Assembly (NCBI GenBank): GCA_022826505.1 | Contig: JAJDUQ010000224.1 | Location: 1-45,606, forward strand | Length of the DNA stretch: 45,606 nucleotides | Direction of reading: 5' to 3' | DNA from: Gammaproteobacteria bacterium | Lineage (GTDB): Bacteria; Pseudomonadota; Gammaproteobacteria; HK1 | Shown here: positions 18,059 through 26,726 of the stretch, piece by piece | Numbering within the stretch: position 1 is the first letter of the stretch | How the letters are laid out: every line of letters begins with the position of its first letter | Notes under the pieces: generated by a model | What the model was told of the DNA's origin: nothing | Seen by the model: only the letters and a program-made list of their open reading frames with translations | Database searches by the model: none | Made by a program: the position numbers and the translations under genes

Positions 18059-19309
18059 ATGAAAGCAACTCTCACCATGAAGGCTCTGGTCGTGGCGGCC
18101 GGCTTCGCCGCCGGAGCCGTCTCCGGTCTGTCCGCCGAGACCGTCGGTCCCGTCACCGACCCGCTCGGCGTGGTCAAGATCCCCAAGGGTGCCCCGATCC
18201 ACATCGGCGGCTACTGGACCCTCTCGGGACCCGACGTCAATCTGGGTCTGGATCAGAAGCGTGGCGCGGAGATTGCGATGGACGACGCCGGCAACATGGT
18301 CGCCGGACATCCGATCAAGTTCTATGCCGAGGACAGCCAGTGCAACGCCGAGGGCGGGCAGACCGCGGCCACCAAGCTCGCCTCGAACCGCAACATCGTC
18401 GTGGTGGTGGGCCCCGACTGCTCCAGCGCCGGCACCCCCGGTGGCCCGATCCTGTGGAAGGCGGGCATCCCGAGCGTCGCCACCTCGACCACCGCGCCGT
18501 CGCTGACCGCGGCGGACCGTCCCGAGGGTCTGCACGGCTACATGCGCACCATCTACAACGACCTCGCGGCCGGCGCGGCCGACGCCGAGTACTTCTGGAA
18601 CCAGATGCAGTGCAAGAGCCTCGCCACCATCCACGACGGCAGCCCCTACGCCGAGCAGCTCGTGCGCGTGGCCGAGAACCGCTTCAAGGAGCTGGGCGGG
18701 TCGGTGACCGCGGCCGAGGCGGTGGCGCCCACCGACGTCGACATGCGACCGGTGCTCACCCGCATCGCCACCACCGAACCATGCGTCGTGTACTTCCCGA
18801 TCTTCGTGGCCGCCGCGGCCCAGATCGTGCGCCAGTTCGGGGAGATCAAGGGTCTGGAGAACACCACCCCCATCGGCGGCAGCGCGCTGATGGCGCCGGG
18901 CTTCCTGGAGGCGGCGGGCGACACCGCCGTGGACTTCGTGTTCACCAACCCGGATACCTCTCCGGACGCAATGGGCAACCGGTATCCGGAGCTTGTGGAG
19001 AAGTACAAGGAGAAGTACGGCGAGGCGCCGATCCAGGCGTTCCACCAGAACGCGTACGACGGCATGGCGGTCGCGCTGATGGGCATCGGGAAGGTGGCGG
19101 TGAAGGACGACGCCGGCAACACCTACATCGGTCGTCAGGCGCTGCGCGACACGCTGTTCGCCACCAGCGGCTTCGAAGGCATGGGCGGCCCGATCGACTG
19201 CAACGAGCACGGCGACTGCGCGGGCTTCAAGTTCGCCGCCTACAAGTTCACCAACTCCGATCCGGAGACCTTCGAGATCGGCACGAATCCGGTCAAGATC
19301 CATCCCTGA
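18059..19309 (+). CDS. Branched-chain amino acid-type ABC substrate-binding protein
   Basis: Periplasmic binding protein of 416 residues, LivK-like type I fold (Peripla_BP_6). The signal peptide is MKATLTMKALVVAAGFAAGA with a likely cut after SGLSA. The mature part begins with the family's ligand domain (IHIGGYWTLSGPDVNLGLDQKRGAEIAMDDA) and includes VVGPDCSSAG, where the ligand carboxylate usually sits. The ATG at 18059 follows AAGGAGGAAGG. It heads the five-gene importer that ends at 24045. True ligands of this family include leucine, amides and urea; which one applies is unknown, and the amidase-like gene at the operon end hints at an amide or ureide. Confidence 0.9.
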   Translation: MKATLTMKALVVAAGFAAGAVSGLSAETVGPVTDPLGVVKIPKGAPIHIGGYWTLSGPDVNLGLDQKRGAEIAMDDAGNMVAGHPIKFYAEDSQCNAEGGQTAATKLASNRNIVVVVGPDCSSAGTPGGPILWKAGIPSVATSTTAPSLTAADRPEGLHGYMRTIYNDLAAGAADAEYFWNQMQCKSLATIHDGSPYAEQLVRVAENRFKELGGSVTAAEAVAPTDVDMRPVLTRIATTEPCVVYFPIFVAAAAQIVRQFGEIKGLENTTPIGGSALMAPGFLEAAGDTAVDFVFTNPDTSPDAMGNRYPELVEKYKEKYGEAPIQAFHQNAYDGMAVALMGIGKVAVKDDAGNTYIGRQALRDTLFATSGFEGMGGPIDCNEHGDCAGFKFAAYKFTNSDPETFEIGTNPVKIHP

Positions 19310-19341
19310 TTCGACCGAGCCGCAACCATCCGACCCCTGAG

Positions 19342-19369
19342 CCGGGACGCTCCGCGCGGAGCGTCCCGG
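19342..19369 (+). promoter_or_regulatory. 28-bp perfect palindrome after the binding-protein gene
   Basis: A perfect inverted repeat with half-site CCGGGACGCTCCGC, 32 nt after the binding-protein stop and 10 nt before the permease start. As RNA it folds into a very stable hairpin. There is no T-run, so read-through is expected, with 3'-end protection of the binding-protein message. The same layout occurs at 27648 and 40724. Confidence 0.65.
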
Positions 19370-19379
19370 TCCCGGCCAC

Positions 19380-20504
19380 ATGCGCCCGGTTCAGGCGCGC
19401 CGCGAGAGCCCGTCCGTGACCGCACAAGCTGCACCTGCCAGCCAGAGGCTCAAATCCCTCAGGCGCATCACCTTCGTCGACGTGGTCCTGTGGGGCCTGC
19501 GCGCGCTGGTGGTGGTGGTCGTGGTCGGGGGCACCATCGGTACCCTGGTCAAGGGCACCTACACCACCGCCCAGTGGGTGGATTTTTTCATGTTCGGGCT
19601 GACCATCGGCGGCGTGTACGCGCTGATCGCGCTCGGCTACACGATGGTCTACGGAATCCTGCGGCTCATCAACTTCGCCCACGGCGACATCACCATGGCC
19701 GGCGCCTTCAGCGCCTACTTCCTCGCTTCGTCGCTCGATCGGGCCGGGACCCTGGATGCCTTCCCGCTGCTCGCGATGCTCGCGATCATGGTGCTCGCGA
19801 TGGGAGTGTGCGCGGTCATCGCGCTGCTCGTCGAGCGCATCTGCTACCGCCCGTTCCGTCACGTCAAGTCGCTGGCCCCGCTGATCTGCGCGATTGGCGC
19901 CTCGTTCTTTCTCCAGCACGCCTTCCGTGGCATGTACGGCTCGACCATCCGCTCGTACCCGGACCCGGAATGGATGAAGGGCCGGCTCGACGTGTTCGGC
20001 TTCGAGATTCCGCTGGTGCAGCCGATCGTGATTGTGACCGCACTGGGCTCGATGCTGCTGCTGTACCTCATCGTGCAGAAGACCCGGATGGGGACCGCGA
20101 TGCGGGCGGTGTCGGAGGATCGCGACGCGGCGGCCCTGATGGGCATCGACGTGAACAAGGTCATCATCTTCACCTTCATCCTCGGCGGCTGCATGGCCGG
20201 GATCGGCGGGGTGCTCTACTGCTTCGTCTACAAGCAGATCTACTACTTCATGGGGTTCTTTCCCGGCATCAAGGCGTTCTGCGCCGCGGTGCTCGGCGGG
20301 ATCGGCAACATCCCCGGAGCGATGGTGGGCGGCTTCTTCCTCGGCGTGGTGGAGTCGGTGGGGCCGGCGCTGTTCCTCGACGGGATCGGCATCGCCGCCC
20401 CGTACCAGCTTCGCGACCTGATCGCGTTCACCATGCTGGTGATGATCCTCATCTTCAGACCACAGGGAATTCTGGGCGAACGGCTCGCGGCACAGAGAGC
20501 CTGA
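19380..20504 (+). CDS. Branched-chain amino acid-type ABC permease, LivH-like
   Basis: Inner-membrane permease of 374 residues with about eight helices. After a basic N-terminus it carries GLTIGGVYALIALGYTMVYGILRLINFAHGD, the LivH signature, and later AMRAVSEDRDAAALMGIDVN, the cytoplasmic EAA-like loop that docks the ATPase. A GTG at 19416 is an alternative start that still keeps all helices; the ATG at 19380 begins inside the hairpin's 3' flank. It pairs with the LivM-like protein to form the channel. Confidence 0.9.
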   Translation: MRPVQARRESPSVTAQAAPASQRLKSLRRITFVDVVLWGLRALVVVVVVGGTIGTLVKGTYTTAQWVDFFMFGLTIGGVYALIALGYTMVYGILRLINFAHGDITMAGAFSAYFLASSLDRAGTLDAFPLLAMLAIMVLAMGVCAVIALLVERICYRPFRHVKSLAPLICAIGASFFLQHAFRGMYGSTIRSYPDPEWMKGRLDVFGFEIPLVQPIVIVTALGSMLLLYLIVQKTRMGTAMRAVSEDRDAAALMGIDVNKVIIFTFILGGCMAGIGGVLYCFVYKQIYYFMGFFPGIKAFCAAVLGGIGNIPGAMVGGFFLGVVESVGPALFLDGIGIAAPYQLRDLIAFTMLVMILIFRPQGILGERLAAQRA

Positions 20505-20580
20505 CCCGGCCGGCGCGAGAGGCCGGCGACACAAGGCGCAGGAACAGGAATGAGAGCGCACCCCCATCTCGACGAACGGC

Positions 20581-20600
20581 GACCGCGCGATTGCGCGGTC
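20581..20600 (+). promoter_or_regulatory. Hairpin just before the LivM-like start
   Basis: GACCGCGC and GCGCGGTC, 8-bp perfect arms with loop GATT, 11 nt upstream of the ATG at 20612. It abuts the weak ribosome binding site and could lower or couple translation of the second permease. Confidence 0.45.
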
Positions 20601-20611
20601 GAGGATCCGGC

Positions 20612-22348
20612 ATGACCTTCGCCGTCGTCGCAGCCAGCTACCAGCATCGCGAGCGCGAGCGCTCCGCACCGTACCGCACGATGATGTCGGGCCTCACCTT
20701 CGGCGGGGTTGCGGTATTCACCGGCTTCGTCGGCATCCTCACGATGTTCGGCCAGCGCGACATCGTCGACGGCGTCCTGAGCCTCGCGCACCTCACTCTG
20801 GTGATGTCCGCGTTCTTCGCGGGGCTGTGGGTGACGCACACCTCGAGCCGCACCGGATTCGGAACACGCGTCGCGCAGGGGCTTGGCGCGGGTGCGGTGG
20901 CCGGAGGGCTTGTCTCTCTGCTGGCCCTGGCGATCTACCTCTTCAAGCTCCGCAGGGTATTCATCGCGCTGAAGAAGGACCTGCTGGACATCCTGACCTT
21001 CGACCAGCACATCGGCACCGCCGTCGCGATTCTGATTCTCGGCGGGGCGCTGTGCGGGCTGCTCGGCGCCGCGCTCTACTCGATGCCGCGCAAGATCCGC
21101 CGGCCGCTGGTGATCGGGCTGACCTGGGCGTTCTTCGCCGGGCTGTTCCAGGAGCTCATCCAGCTCATGCTGCAGTACGAGTTCCTGATGAAGTTCCGCG
21201 AGGTGTTCTTTACCTGGGACGGGCTCAGGCTCCAGGGCGCGTTCATCGTATTCGGCGTCGCCACCGTGGTCAGTGCGGTGTGGCAGGCATGCCGGCCGCG
21301 CTACGACGCGTTCAGGGAGAACGCGACGCCCGGTCAGGCGAAGATGCTGCTCGGCTTCAAGATCCTGATCGGCCTCGTCCTCATCATCGGGTTTCCGGCG
21401 TTCGCCGGGAACTTCATCGGCCAGGTCCTGATGCTGGTGGGGCTCTACGTGCTCATGGGCATGGGACTCAACCTGGAGCTCGGACTCGCCGGACTGCTCG
21501 ATCTCGGATTCGTCGCATTCTTCGCGGTCGGCGCCTACACCACCGCGCTGCTCACCTCGAACGCCGACATCGCCATCGCCAACTTGAGCTTCTGGCAGGC
21601 GCTGCCGATCGCGGTGGTGCTGTCGGTGATCGTCGGGGTGCTGTTCGGTATCCCGGTGCTCAAGGTGCGCGGCGACTATCTGGCGGTCGCCACCCTGGGC
21701 CTCGGGGAGATCGTGCGGGTGCTGGTGCTGTCGGACTTCGCCGCCCCGGTGCTCGGCGGTGCGCAGGGGGTGCTGAGCATTCCGCGGCCGTCCATCGGCG
21801 GCTTCGAGTTCAACGACCCGATCGACCTCTTCTACGTCACCCTCGTGGCCTCCGCGGTGGCCGCGTACTTCGCGTGGCGTCTGGAGAACTCGCGGCTCGG
21901 GCGCGCCTGGACCGCGATTCGCGACGACGAGGACGTGGCGCAGGCGCTCGGCATCAACCTCGTGAACGTCAAGCTGCTGGCCTACGGGCTGGGGGCGGGC
22001 TTCGCCGGGGTTGCCGGCTCCATCTTCGCGGTGATGCTCGCATCCATCTTCCCCCACAGCTTCCAGCTCCTCATCTCGATCAACGTGCTGGCGCTGCTCA
22101 TCGTCGGGGGAATGGGCAGTCTCCCCGGGGTGGTGGTGGGTGCCGCGGCGCTCATCGGGCTGCCCGAGCTGCTGCGCGAGTTCGGCGAGTACCGATTCCT
22201 GTTCTACGGACTCGTGATCGTGGTCATGATGCGGATCAAGGCGGAGGGGCTGTGGCCTTCCGCGGCCCGGCGCCGGGAGAGGATGCTGGAGGAGGAGAGC
22301 CAGGCGGCCATCGAGGCGGAGCTTCGCGGCGAGGGCCCGGGCCGGTGA
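20612..22348 (+). CDS. Branched-chain amino acid-type ABC permease, LivM-like, extended
   Basis: Permease of 578 residues. Residues from about 249 on are a standard LivM (LMGMGLNLELGLAGLLDLGFVAFFAVGAYT, VRGDYLAVATLGLGEIVRVL, AWTAIRDDEDVAQALGIN, GMGSLPGVVVG). The first 248 residues are an additional membrane domain with about five hydrophobic helices and a basic loop (FKLRRVFIALKKD), not part of most LivM proteins of 300-450 residues. The start at 20612 is chosen because the upstream open frame is the out-of-frame shadow of the preceding permease. Some distant LivM homologues have long N-termini, so the extension may be a lineage trait. Confidence 0.87.
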   Translation: MTFAVVAASYQHRERERSAPYRTMMSGLTFGGVAVFTGFVGILTMFGQRDIVDGVLSLAHLTLVMSAFFAGLWVTHTSSRTGFGTRVAQGLGAGAVAGGLVSLLALAIYLFKLRRVFIALKKDLLDILTFDQHIGTAVAILILGGALCGLLGAALYSMPRKIRRPLVIGLTWAFFAGLFQELIQLMLQYEFLMKFREVFFTWDGLRLQGAFIVFGVATVVSAVWQACRPRYDAFRENATPGQAKMLLGFKILIGLVLIIGFPAFAGNFIGQVLMLVGLYVLMGMGLNLELGLAGLLDLGFVAFFAVGAYTTALLTSNADIAIANLSFWQALPIAVVLSVIVGVLFGIPVLKVRGDYLAVATLGLGEIVRVLVLSDFAAPVLGGAQGVLSIPRPSIGGFEFNDPIDLFYVTLVASAVAAYFAWRLENSRLGRAWTAIRDDEDVAQALGINLVNVKLLAYGLGAGFAGVAGSIFAVMLASIFPHSFQLLISINVLALLIVGGMGSLPGVVVGAAALIGLPELLREFGEYRFLFYGLVIVVMMRIKAEGLWPSAARRRERMLEEESQAAIEAELRGEGPGR

Positions 22349-22532
22349 TTGCGGCGAGGATGCCGGTTTTGGCGGCTTTACCGGATTCGAGCGGATTCGC
22401 GGATTTCCGCCGTCGCGGGAACGATCTCACTCCCTCCGGCGCCGTCCGTGCCGCGGAAACGAATTTCCACCGAGTCCGTCGAGAACCGCGGCAAACAAGC
22501 GCAGCGCCCGTTCTCGAGTGCGGGTTTCGACC

Positions 22533-23336
22533 GTGAACGGCGAGCCGATTCTCGTCTGCGACGGACTCACGAAGCGCTTCGGGGGGCTGGTTGCGGTCGA
22601 CCGCCTGAATCTGTCGGTCGCCGAGGGCAGCATCCACAGCGTGATCGGACCGAACGGGGCCGGCAAGACCACGGTGTTCAACTGCATCATGGAGTTCTAT
22701 CCGCCCGACGGCGGGGAGATCCGGTTTCTGGGCGAGCGCATCGACGGACTCACCCCCGACGCGGTGGCGAAGGCCGGCATCAACCGCACCTACCAGAACA
22801 TCCGCCTGTTCGCGAACATCACCGCCATCGAGAACATCCTGGTCGGCATGCACCTCCATCTGCGTTCCACCTGGTGGGGCGCGATCCTGAACTCCCGGTT
22901 CACCCGCGAAGACGAGCAGCGCGGGCTGGACGAGGCCTACGGGCTGCTCAAGTTCGTGGGCCTCGCCGGGCGGGGCGACATCTACGCCCGCAACCTGTCC
23001 TACGGCGAGCAGCGCCGGCTCGAGATCGGCCGGGCGCTGGCGACTCGTCCCCGGCTGCTGATGCTCGACGAGCCGATGGCGGGGATGAACCCGCGCGAGA
23101 GCACCGACATGATGGACTTCGTGCGCCGGGTGCGCGACGAGATGGGCATCACCATCGCGCTCATCGAGCACCAGATGCGGGTGGTGATGGGCATGTCCGA
23201 TGTCGTCACCGTGCTGGACCACGGGGAGAAGATCGCGGAAGGGAGCCCCGAGGAGGTTCAGGCCGACCCGCGCGTCATCGAGGCGTATCTCGGCACCGGC
23301 GCCGATCGGCTTCGGGCCGCCGCCGCGGGAGGCTGA
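22533..23336 (+). CDS. Branched-chain amino acid-type ABC ATPase, LivG-like
   Basis: ATPase of about 267 residues. Walker A GPNGAGKT, the LivG-type Q-loop NRTYQNIRLF, signature LSYGEQRRLE, Walker B LLMLDEPMAGMNP and the switch His in IEHQM are all seen. The C-terminal Arg-rich tail after IEAYLGTGAD is normal. The start is uncertain between GTG codons at 22518 and 22533; neither has a clear Shine-Dalgarno. A 184-bp gap separates it from the permease, wider than in typical liv operons. Confidence 0.9.
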   Translation: MNGEPILVCDGLTKRFGGLVAVDRLNLSVAEGSIHSVIGPNGAGKTTVFNCIMEFYPPDGGEIRFLGERIDGLTPDAVAKAGINRTYQNIRLFANITAIENILVGMHLHLRSTWWGAILNSRFTREDEQRGLDEAYGLLKFVGLAGRGDIYARNLSYGEQRRLEIGRALATRPRLLMLDEPMAGMNPRESTDMMDFVRRVRDEMGITIALIEHQMRVVMGMSDVVTVLDHGEKIAEGSPEEVQADPRVIEAYLGTGADRLRAAAAGG

Positions 23337-23337
23337 C

Positions 23338-24045
23338 GTGGCGGTCCTGGAGGTCGACAACCTGCATGTCTTCTACGGCAACATCCATGCACTGCGCGGT
23401 CTCTCGCTCGAGGTCGACAATGACGAGATCGTCACCCTGATCGGCGCCAACGGGGCCGGCAAGACCACCACGCTCAACGCCATCTGCAGCATCCTGGCTC
23501 CGGCCGAGGGCGAGGTGCGATTCGAGGGCGAGGTGCTGACCTACGTCGCCCCGCACGATGTCGTCGGTCGCGGCATCGTGCAGGTCCCCGAAGGTCGACG
23601 CATCTTCGGGCGCCTGACGGTGGGGGAGAATCTGCGCATGGGCGCGTTCCTGCGCGCCGACAAGCAGGAGGTCCGGGAGAGCGAGGAACACGTGCTCGGC
23701 ATGTTCCCTGTGCTTCGAGAGCGTATCGGGCAGGTCGCGGGAACGCTGTCGGGCGGCGAGCAGCAGATGCTCGCCATGGCGCGCGGGCTGATGTCGAAGC
23801 CGCGGGTGCTTCTGCTCGACGAGCCGAGCATGGGGCTCGCTCCGATGCTGGTGGAGACGATCTTCGAGGCGGTGCTCGCGATTCGGAAGGAAGGCGTGCC
23901 GGTGCTGCTCGTGGAGCAGAACGCCTTCATGGCGTTGCAGATCGCGGACCGGGGATACGTGATGGAGACCGGTGAAATCGTGCTCGCAGGCACCGGGCAG
24001 GAGTTGCTGGACAACGACGAGGTGCAGCGGGCGTATCTCGGCTGA
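23338..24045 (+). CDS. Branched-chain amino acid-type ABC ATPase, LivF-like
   Basis: Second ATPase of 235 residues: Walker A GANGAGKT, Q-loop RGIVQVPEGRRIF, signature LSGGEQQMLAMARGL, Walker B VLLLDEPSMGLAP and VEQN with the switch region. The GTG at 23338 begins one base after the LivG stop and has GGGAGG upstream, so the two ATPases are translationally coupled and assemble as a heterodimer on the two permeases. Confidence 0.92.
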   Translation: MAVLEVDNLHVFYGNIHALRGLSLEVDNDEIVTLIGANGAGKTTTLNAICSILAPAEGEVRFEGEVLTYVAPHDVVGRGIVQVPEGRRIFGRLTVGENLRMGAFLRADKQEVRESEEHVLGMFPVLRERIGQVAGTLSGGEQQMLAMARGLMSKPRVLLLDEPSMGLAPMLVETIFEAVLAIRKEGVPVLLVEQNAFMALQIADRGYVMETGEIVLAGTGQELLDNDEVQRAYLG

Positions 24046-24054
24046 GCCGACGGA

Positions 24055-24975
24055 GTGACCGGACGCGGGAGGTTTCCAGTGGAGCTGCCCAGAAACTCTG
24101 ACACCGACCACCCCTGGCAGTGGGAGGAGGCGCGCTGGCGCTCGATCGTGAACAAGGTTCGAGCGGGGCGCTCGCTCAAGCCGGCCGCGTGGAAGAACGG
24201 GGCGCGGGTCGCGGTTGCGCTCTCGTTCGACTCCGACCACGAAACCCTCACCCTTCGCTCCGGGGACACGTCGCCGAGCAAGCTCTCCCAGGGTCAGTAC
24301 GGCAATCGGGTGGCGATTCCGCGAATTCTCGCGATGCTCGCCCGTCACGGAATCCCCGCCACCTTCTTCGTGCCGGCGGTGGTGGCGATGCTCTATCCCG
24401 ACGAGCAGCGCGAAGTCGTCGCGTCGGGGCACGAGATCGGGATTCACGGGTGGATTCACGAGTTCAACGGCAGGCTTCCCGCGGATGAGGAGCGCGATCT
24501 ACAGATGCGCGCGGCCGACACCCTGGAGCGGGTTGCCGGAGTGCGCCCGGTCGGCATTCGCACGCCGTCGTGGGACTTCAGCCCGCACACCCTGGCCATC
24601 AGCCGCGAGATGGGGCTCCTCTACGATTCCTCCCTGATGGCGGACGACGAGCCTTACGAGCTGCTCGAGGACGGCGAACCGACGGGTATCGTGGAGCTTC
24701 CCGTGGAGTGGATTCGGGACGACGCCGTCTACTTCTACATGGACCGATTCTCCTCCCTGCGCCCCTACACCCCGCCGTCCGCGGTGCTCGAGATATTCAA
24801 GGGCGAGTTCGACGGCGCGTACCGGGAGCGGGGACTGTTCCTCCTGACCATGCACCCGCACATCATCGGGCATCGTTCGCGTTTGTCCCTGCTCGAGGAG
24901 CTCATCGAGTACATCCGCGGCCACGAAGGAGTGTGGTTCGCGACCCACGAGGAAGTGGCCCGGTACTGCCTTTAG
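24055..24975 (+). CDS. NodB-fold deacetylase/imidase, HpPgdA/PuuE-like
   Basis: Protein of 306 residues with the polysaccharide-deacetylase barrel. The metal site is modified as in cyclic-imide hydrolases: SFDSDHE replaces TFDDG, and IGIHGWIHEF holds the two His. The order IPATFFVP, SGHEIGIHGW, GIRTPSWDFS, YDSSLMADD, FLLTMHPHIIGH and EGVWFATHEEVA follows the Helicobacter PgdA-like subgroup. No signal peptide, so it acts in the cytoplasm. The GTG at 24055 is 9 bp after the LivF stop, which puts it in the importer operon and suggests it opens or deacylates the imported compound. Confidence 0.82.
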   Translation: MTGRGRFPVELPRNSDTDHPWQWEEARWRSIVNKVRAGRSLKPAAWKNGARVAVALSFDSDHETLTLRSGDTSPSKLSQGQYGNRVAIPRILAMLARHGIPATFFVPAVVAMLYPDEQREVVASGHEIGIHGWIHEFNGRLPADEERDLQMRAADTLERVAGVRPVGIRTPSWDFSPHTLAISREMGLLYDSSLMADDEPYELLEDGEPTGIVELPVEWIRDDAVYFYMDRFSSLRPYTPPSAVLEIFKGEFDGAYRERGLFLLTMHPHIIGHRSRLSLLEELIEYIRGHEGVWFATHEEVARYCL

Positions 24976-25014
24976 CCGGGCGGAGGCACCGCAGGGCGAG
25001 CACGGGACAAACGG

Positions 25015-25767
25015 TCAGCGCTCCGCCGGCGTCGTCCGATAGCCGGGGCGGTATCGCGAGAACGCGCCCGTGTACGCCTTCGCGCGGGGTGACGCGTATC
25101 CGCCACGCTTCGATGTCGCGATGCCGAGGACGGCGAGGCCTTCGACGATCTTCACAGCCGCGGTCACGCCCTCCACCACCGGCACCCCCAGCTCCTCGGA
25201 GAGCGAGCGGGCCATGCCCACCATGCCCGCGCAGCCGAGCACGATCGACTCGCAGCCGTCCTCGTCGAGTGCGCGGCGGACTTCCGAGCGGAGCTGGTCC
25301 CGTGCGCCGGAATCCGGATCCTCCAGCGCGAGCACCGGGATTTCCGACGCCCGCACCCTGCGGCACAGATCCGAGTAGCCGTAGCGCCGAGCGAGATGCT
25401 CCAGGGCCGGCACCGATCGGCTCAGGGTGGTGACCACCGTGAAGCTGCCGGAGACGATGGATGCCACCTGCATCGCCGCCTGGCAGATGCCGATCACCGG
25501 TACCGAGGTCACGCACCGGGCCGCGTCGACGCCGGTGTCGTCGAAGCACCCGACGACCACGCCGGAGGCGTCCGGGTGCGCCTTCACCGCGTCCAGCATC
25601 GCCGGAATCGAGAAGACCTCGTCGTAATACCCCTCGATGCTCTCCGGTCCGTACCGCGCGGTGAGGGCGACGATGTCGGTCCCGGGCGACGCGACGGCGC
25701 ATGCCGCGTCGCGCATCTTGTCGGTCATCGAGACCGTGGTGTTGGGGTTGACCAGGAGCAGCTTCAT
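25015..25767 (-). CDS. Asp/Glu/hydantoin racemase family protein
   Basis: Cofactor-independent racemase of 250 residues. Two catalytic cysteines are present: Cys74 in VVGCFDDTG and Cys179 in VLGCAGM. The start MKLLLVNPNTT is typical of HyuE-like racemases, which interconvert D and L 5-substituted hydantoins or allantoin. It is the last gene after the Pot-type importer on the minus strand, about 110 bp behind the second permease, and it is convergent with the imidase gene. Together with the allantoinase gene at 30581 a ureide substrate is plausible. Confidence 0.85.
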   Translation of the reverse strand: MKLLLVNPNTTVSMTDKMRDAACAVASPGTDIVALTARYGPESIEGYYDEVFSIPAMLDAVKAHPDASGVVVGCFDDTGVDAARCVTSVPVIGICQAAMQVASIVSGSFTVVTTLSRSVPALEHLARRYGYSDLCRRVRASEIPVLALEDPDSGARDQLRSEVRRALDEDGCESIVLGCAGMVGMARSLSEELGVPVVEGVTAAVKIVEGLAVLGIATSKRGGYASPRAKAYTGAFSRYRPGYRTTPAER

Positions 25768-25875
25768 CGCGCGGATGGTCTCCCACTGACGAGAATGACG
25801 GAAGCGGTGACCATGTTCTCCTTCTTTCCTTGCCGGGCCGCGCCGCGCCGCATCCGGGCGAGGACGATCTTGTGC

Positions 25876-26724
25876 CTACACCATCCCTTCGCCAGCGTCC
25901 GTCCCGTGCCTCAGGCGCCGGCGCCTGAGAAGCGTGATGAAAAGGAGGCTGAGCATGATGACCAGGAACGAGACACCGGTGGTCACGGTGCCGAGCGCAT
26001 AGAGCACCGGCGTGGTCGCCGTCGTGGTCATCCCGAATATCTCCAGCGGAAGCGTGTTGTGCACCCCGGCCGCGAGCAGGGTACGCGCGAACTCGTCGAA
26101 CGAGAGGGTGAATCCGAACAGACCGACTCCGACCAGGCTCGGGCCGATGATCGGCAGCACGACGAAGCGGAAGACCTGCCAGGGTCGGGCGCCGAGATCA
26201 CGCGCCGCCTCCTCGTACGACGGGTCGAACCGGTTGAACACCGCGAACATGATGAGCAGGCCGAACGGCAACGTCCATGTCAGATGCGCACCGAGTCCCG
26301 AGCTGTACCAGTTCGGCTCGAACCCGGCCCGGTCGAACATCAGGCCGATTCCGAGCGTGATCAGGATCGACGGGACGATCAGGCTCGCCACCGTGAGGTA
26401 GAACACCACCGTCGCGCCGCGGAACGGCTTTCGGAACGCGAGGCCGGCCGCGAGCGAGAACACCACCGTCAGCGCCATCACCACGCACGCCAGGGTGAAC
26501 GAGCGCCCGAACGACGCCTCGAAATTCCCCACCATCTGCTTTTCGAAGAGCTTTCCGAACCAGTGCACCGACACGCCGTTCATCGGGAAGGTGAGGCCGC
26601 CGTCGACGCCCTGGAACGACAGCACCACGATCGCGATGATGGGTCCGTACAGGAACACCACGAACAGTGCGAAGAAGAGCGCCAGCGTGCGGGATTCCAT
26701 TCGCCGCCTTGCGCCGTGACGCAT
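25876..26724 (-). CDS. ABC permease, PotC-like
   Basis: Inner-membrane permease of 282 residues with six hydrophobic helices and the EAA loop EEAARDLGARPWQVFRFVVLPIIGPSL. It forms the channel with the PotB-like protein. The ATG at 26724 has AAGGAG upstream and begins 2 nt after the stop of the preceding permease, so coupling is likely. The frame remains open further upstream but that is the shadow of potB. Confidence 0.88.
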   Translation of the reverse strand: MRHGARRRMESRTLALFFALFVVFLYGPIIAIVVLSFQGVDGGLTFPMNGVSVHWFGKLFEKQMVGNFEASFGRSFTLACVVMALTVVFSLAAGLAFRKPFRGATVVFYLTVASLIVPSILITLGIGLMFDRAGFEPNWYSSGLGAHLTWTLPFGLLIMFAVFNRFDPSYEEAARDLGARPWQVFRFVVLPIIGPSLVGVGLFGFTLSFDEFARTLLAAGVHNTLPLEIFGMTTTATTPVLYALGTVTTGVSFLVIMLSLLFITLLRRRRLRHGTDAGEGMV

Positions 26725-26726
26725 CG

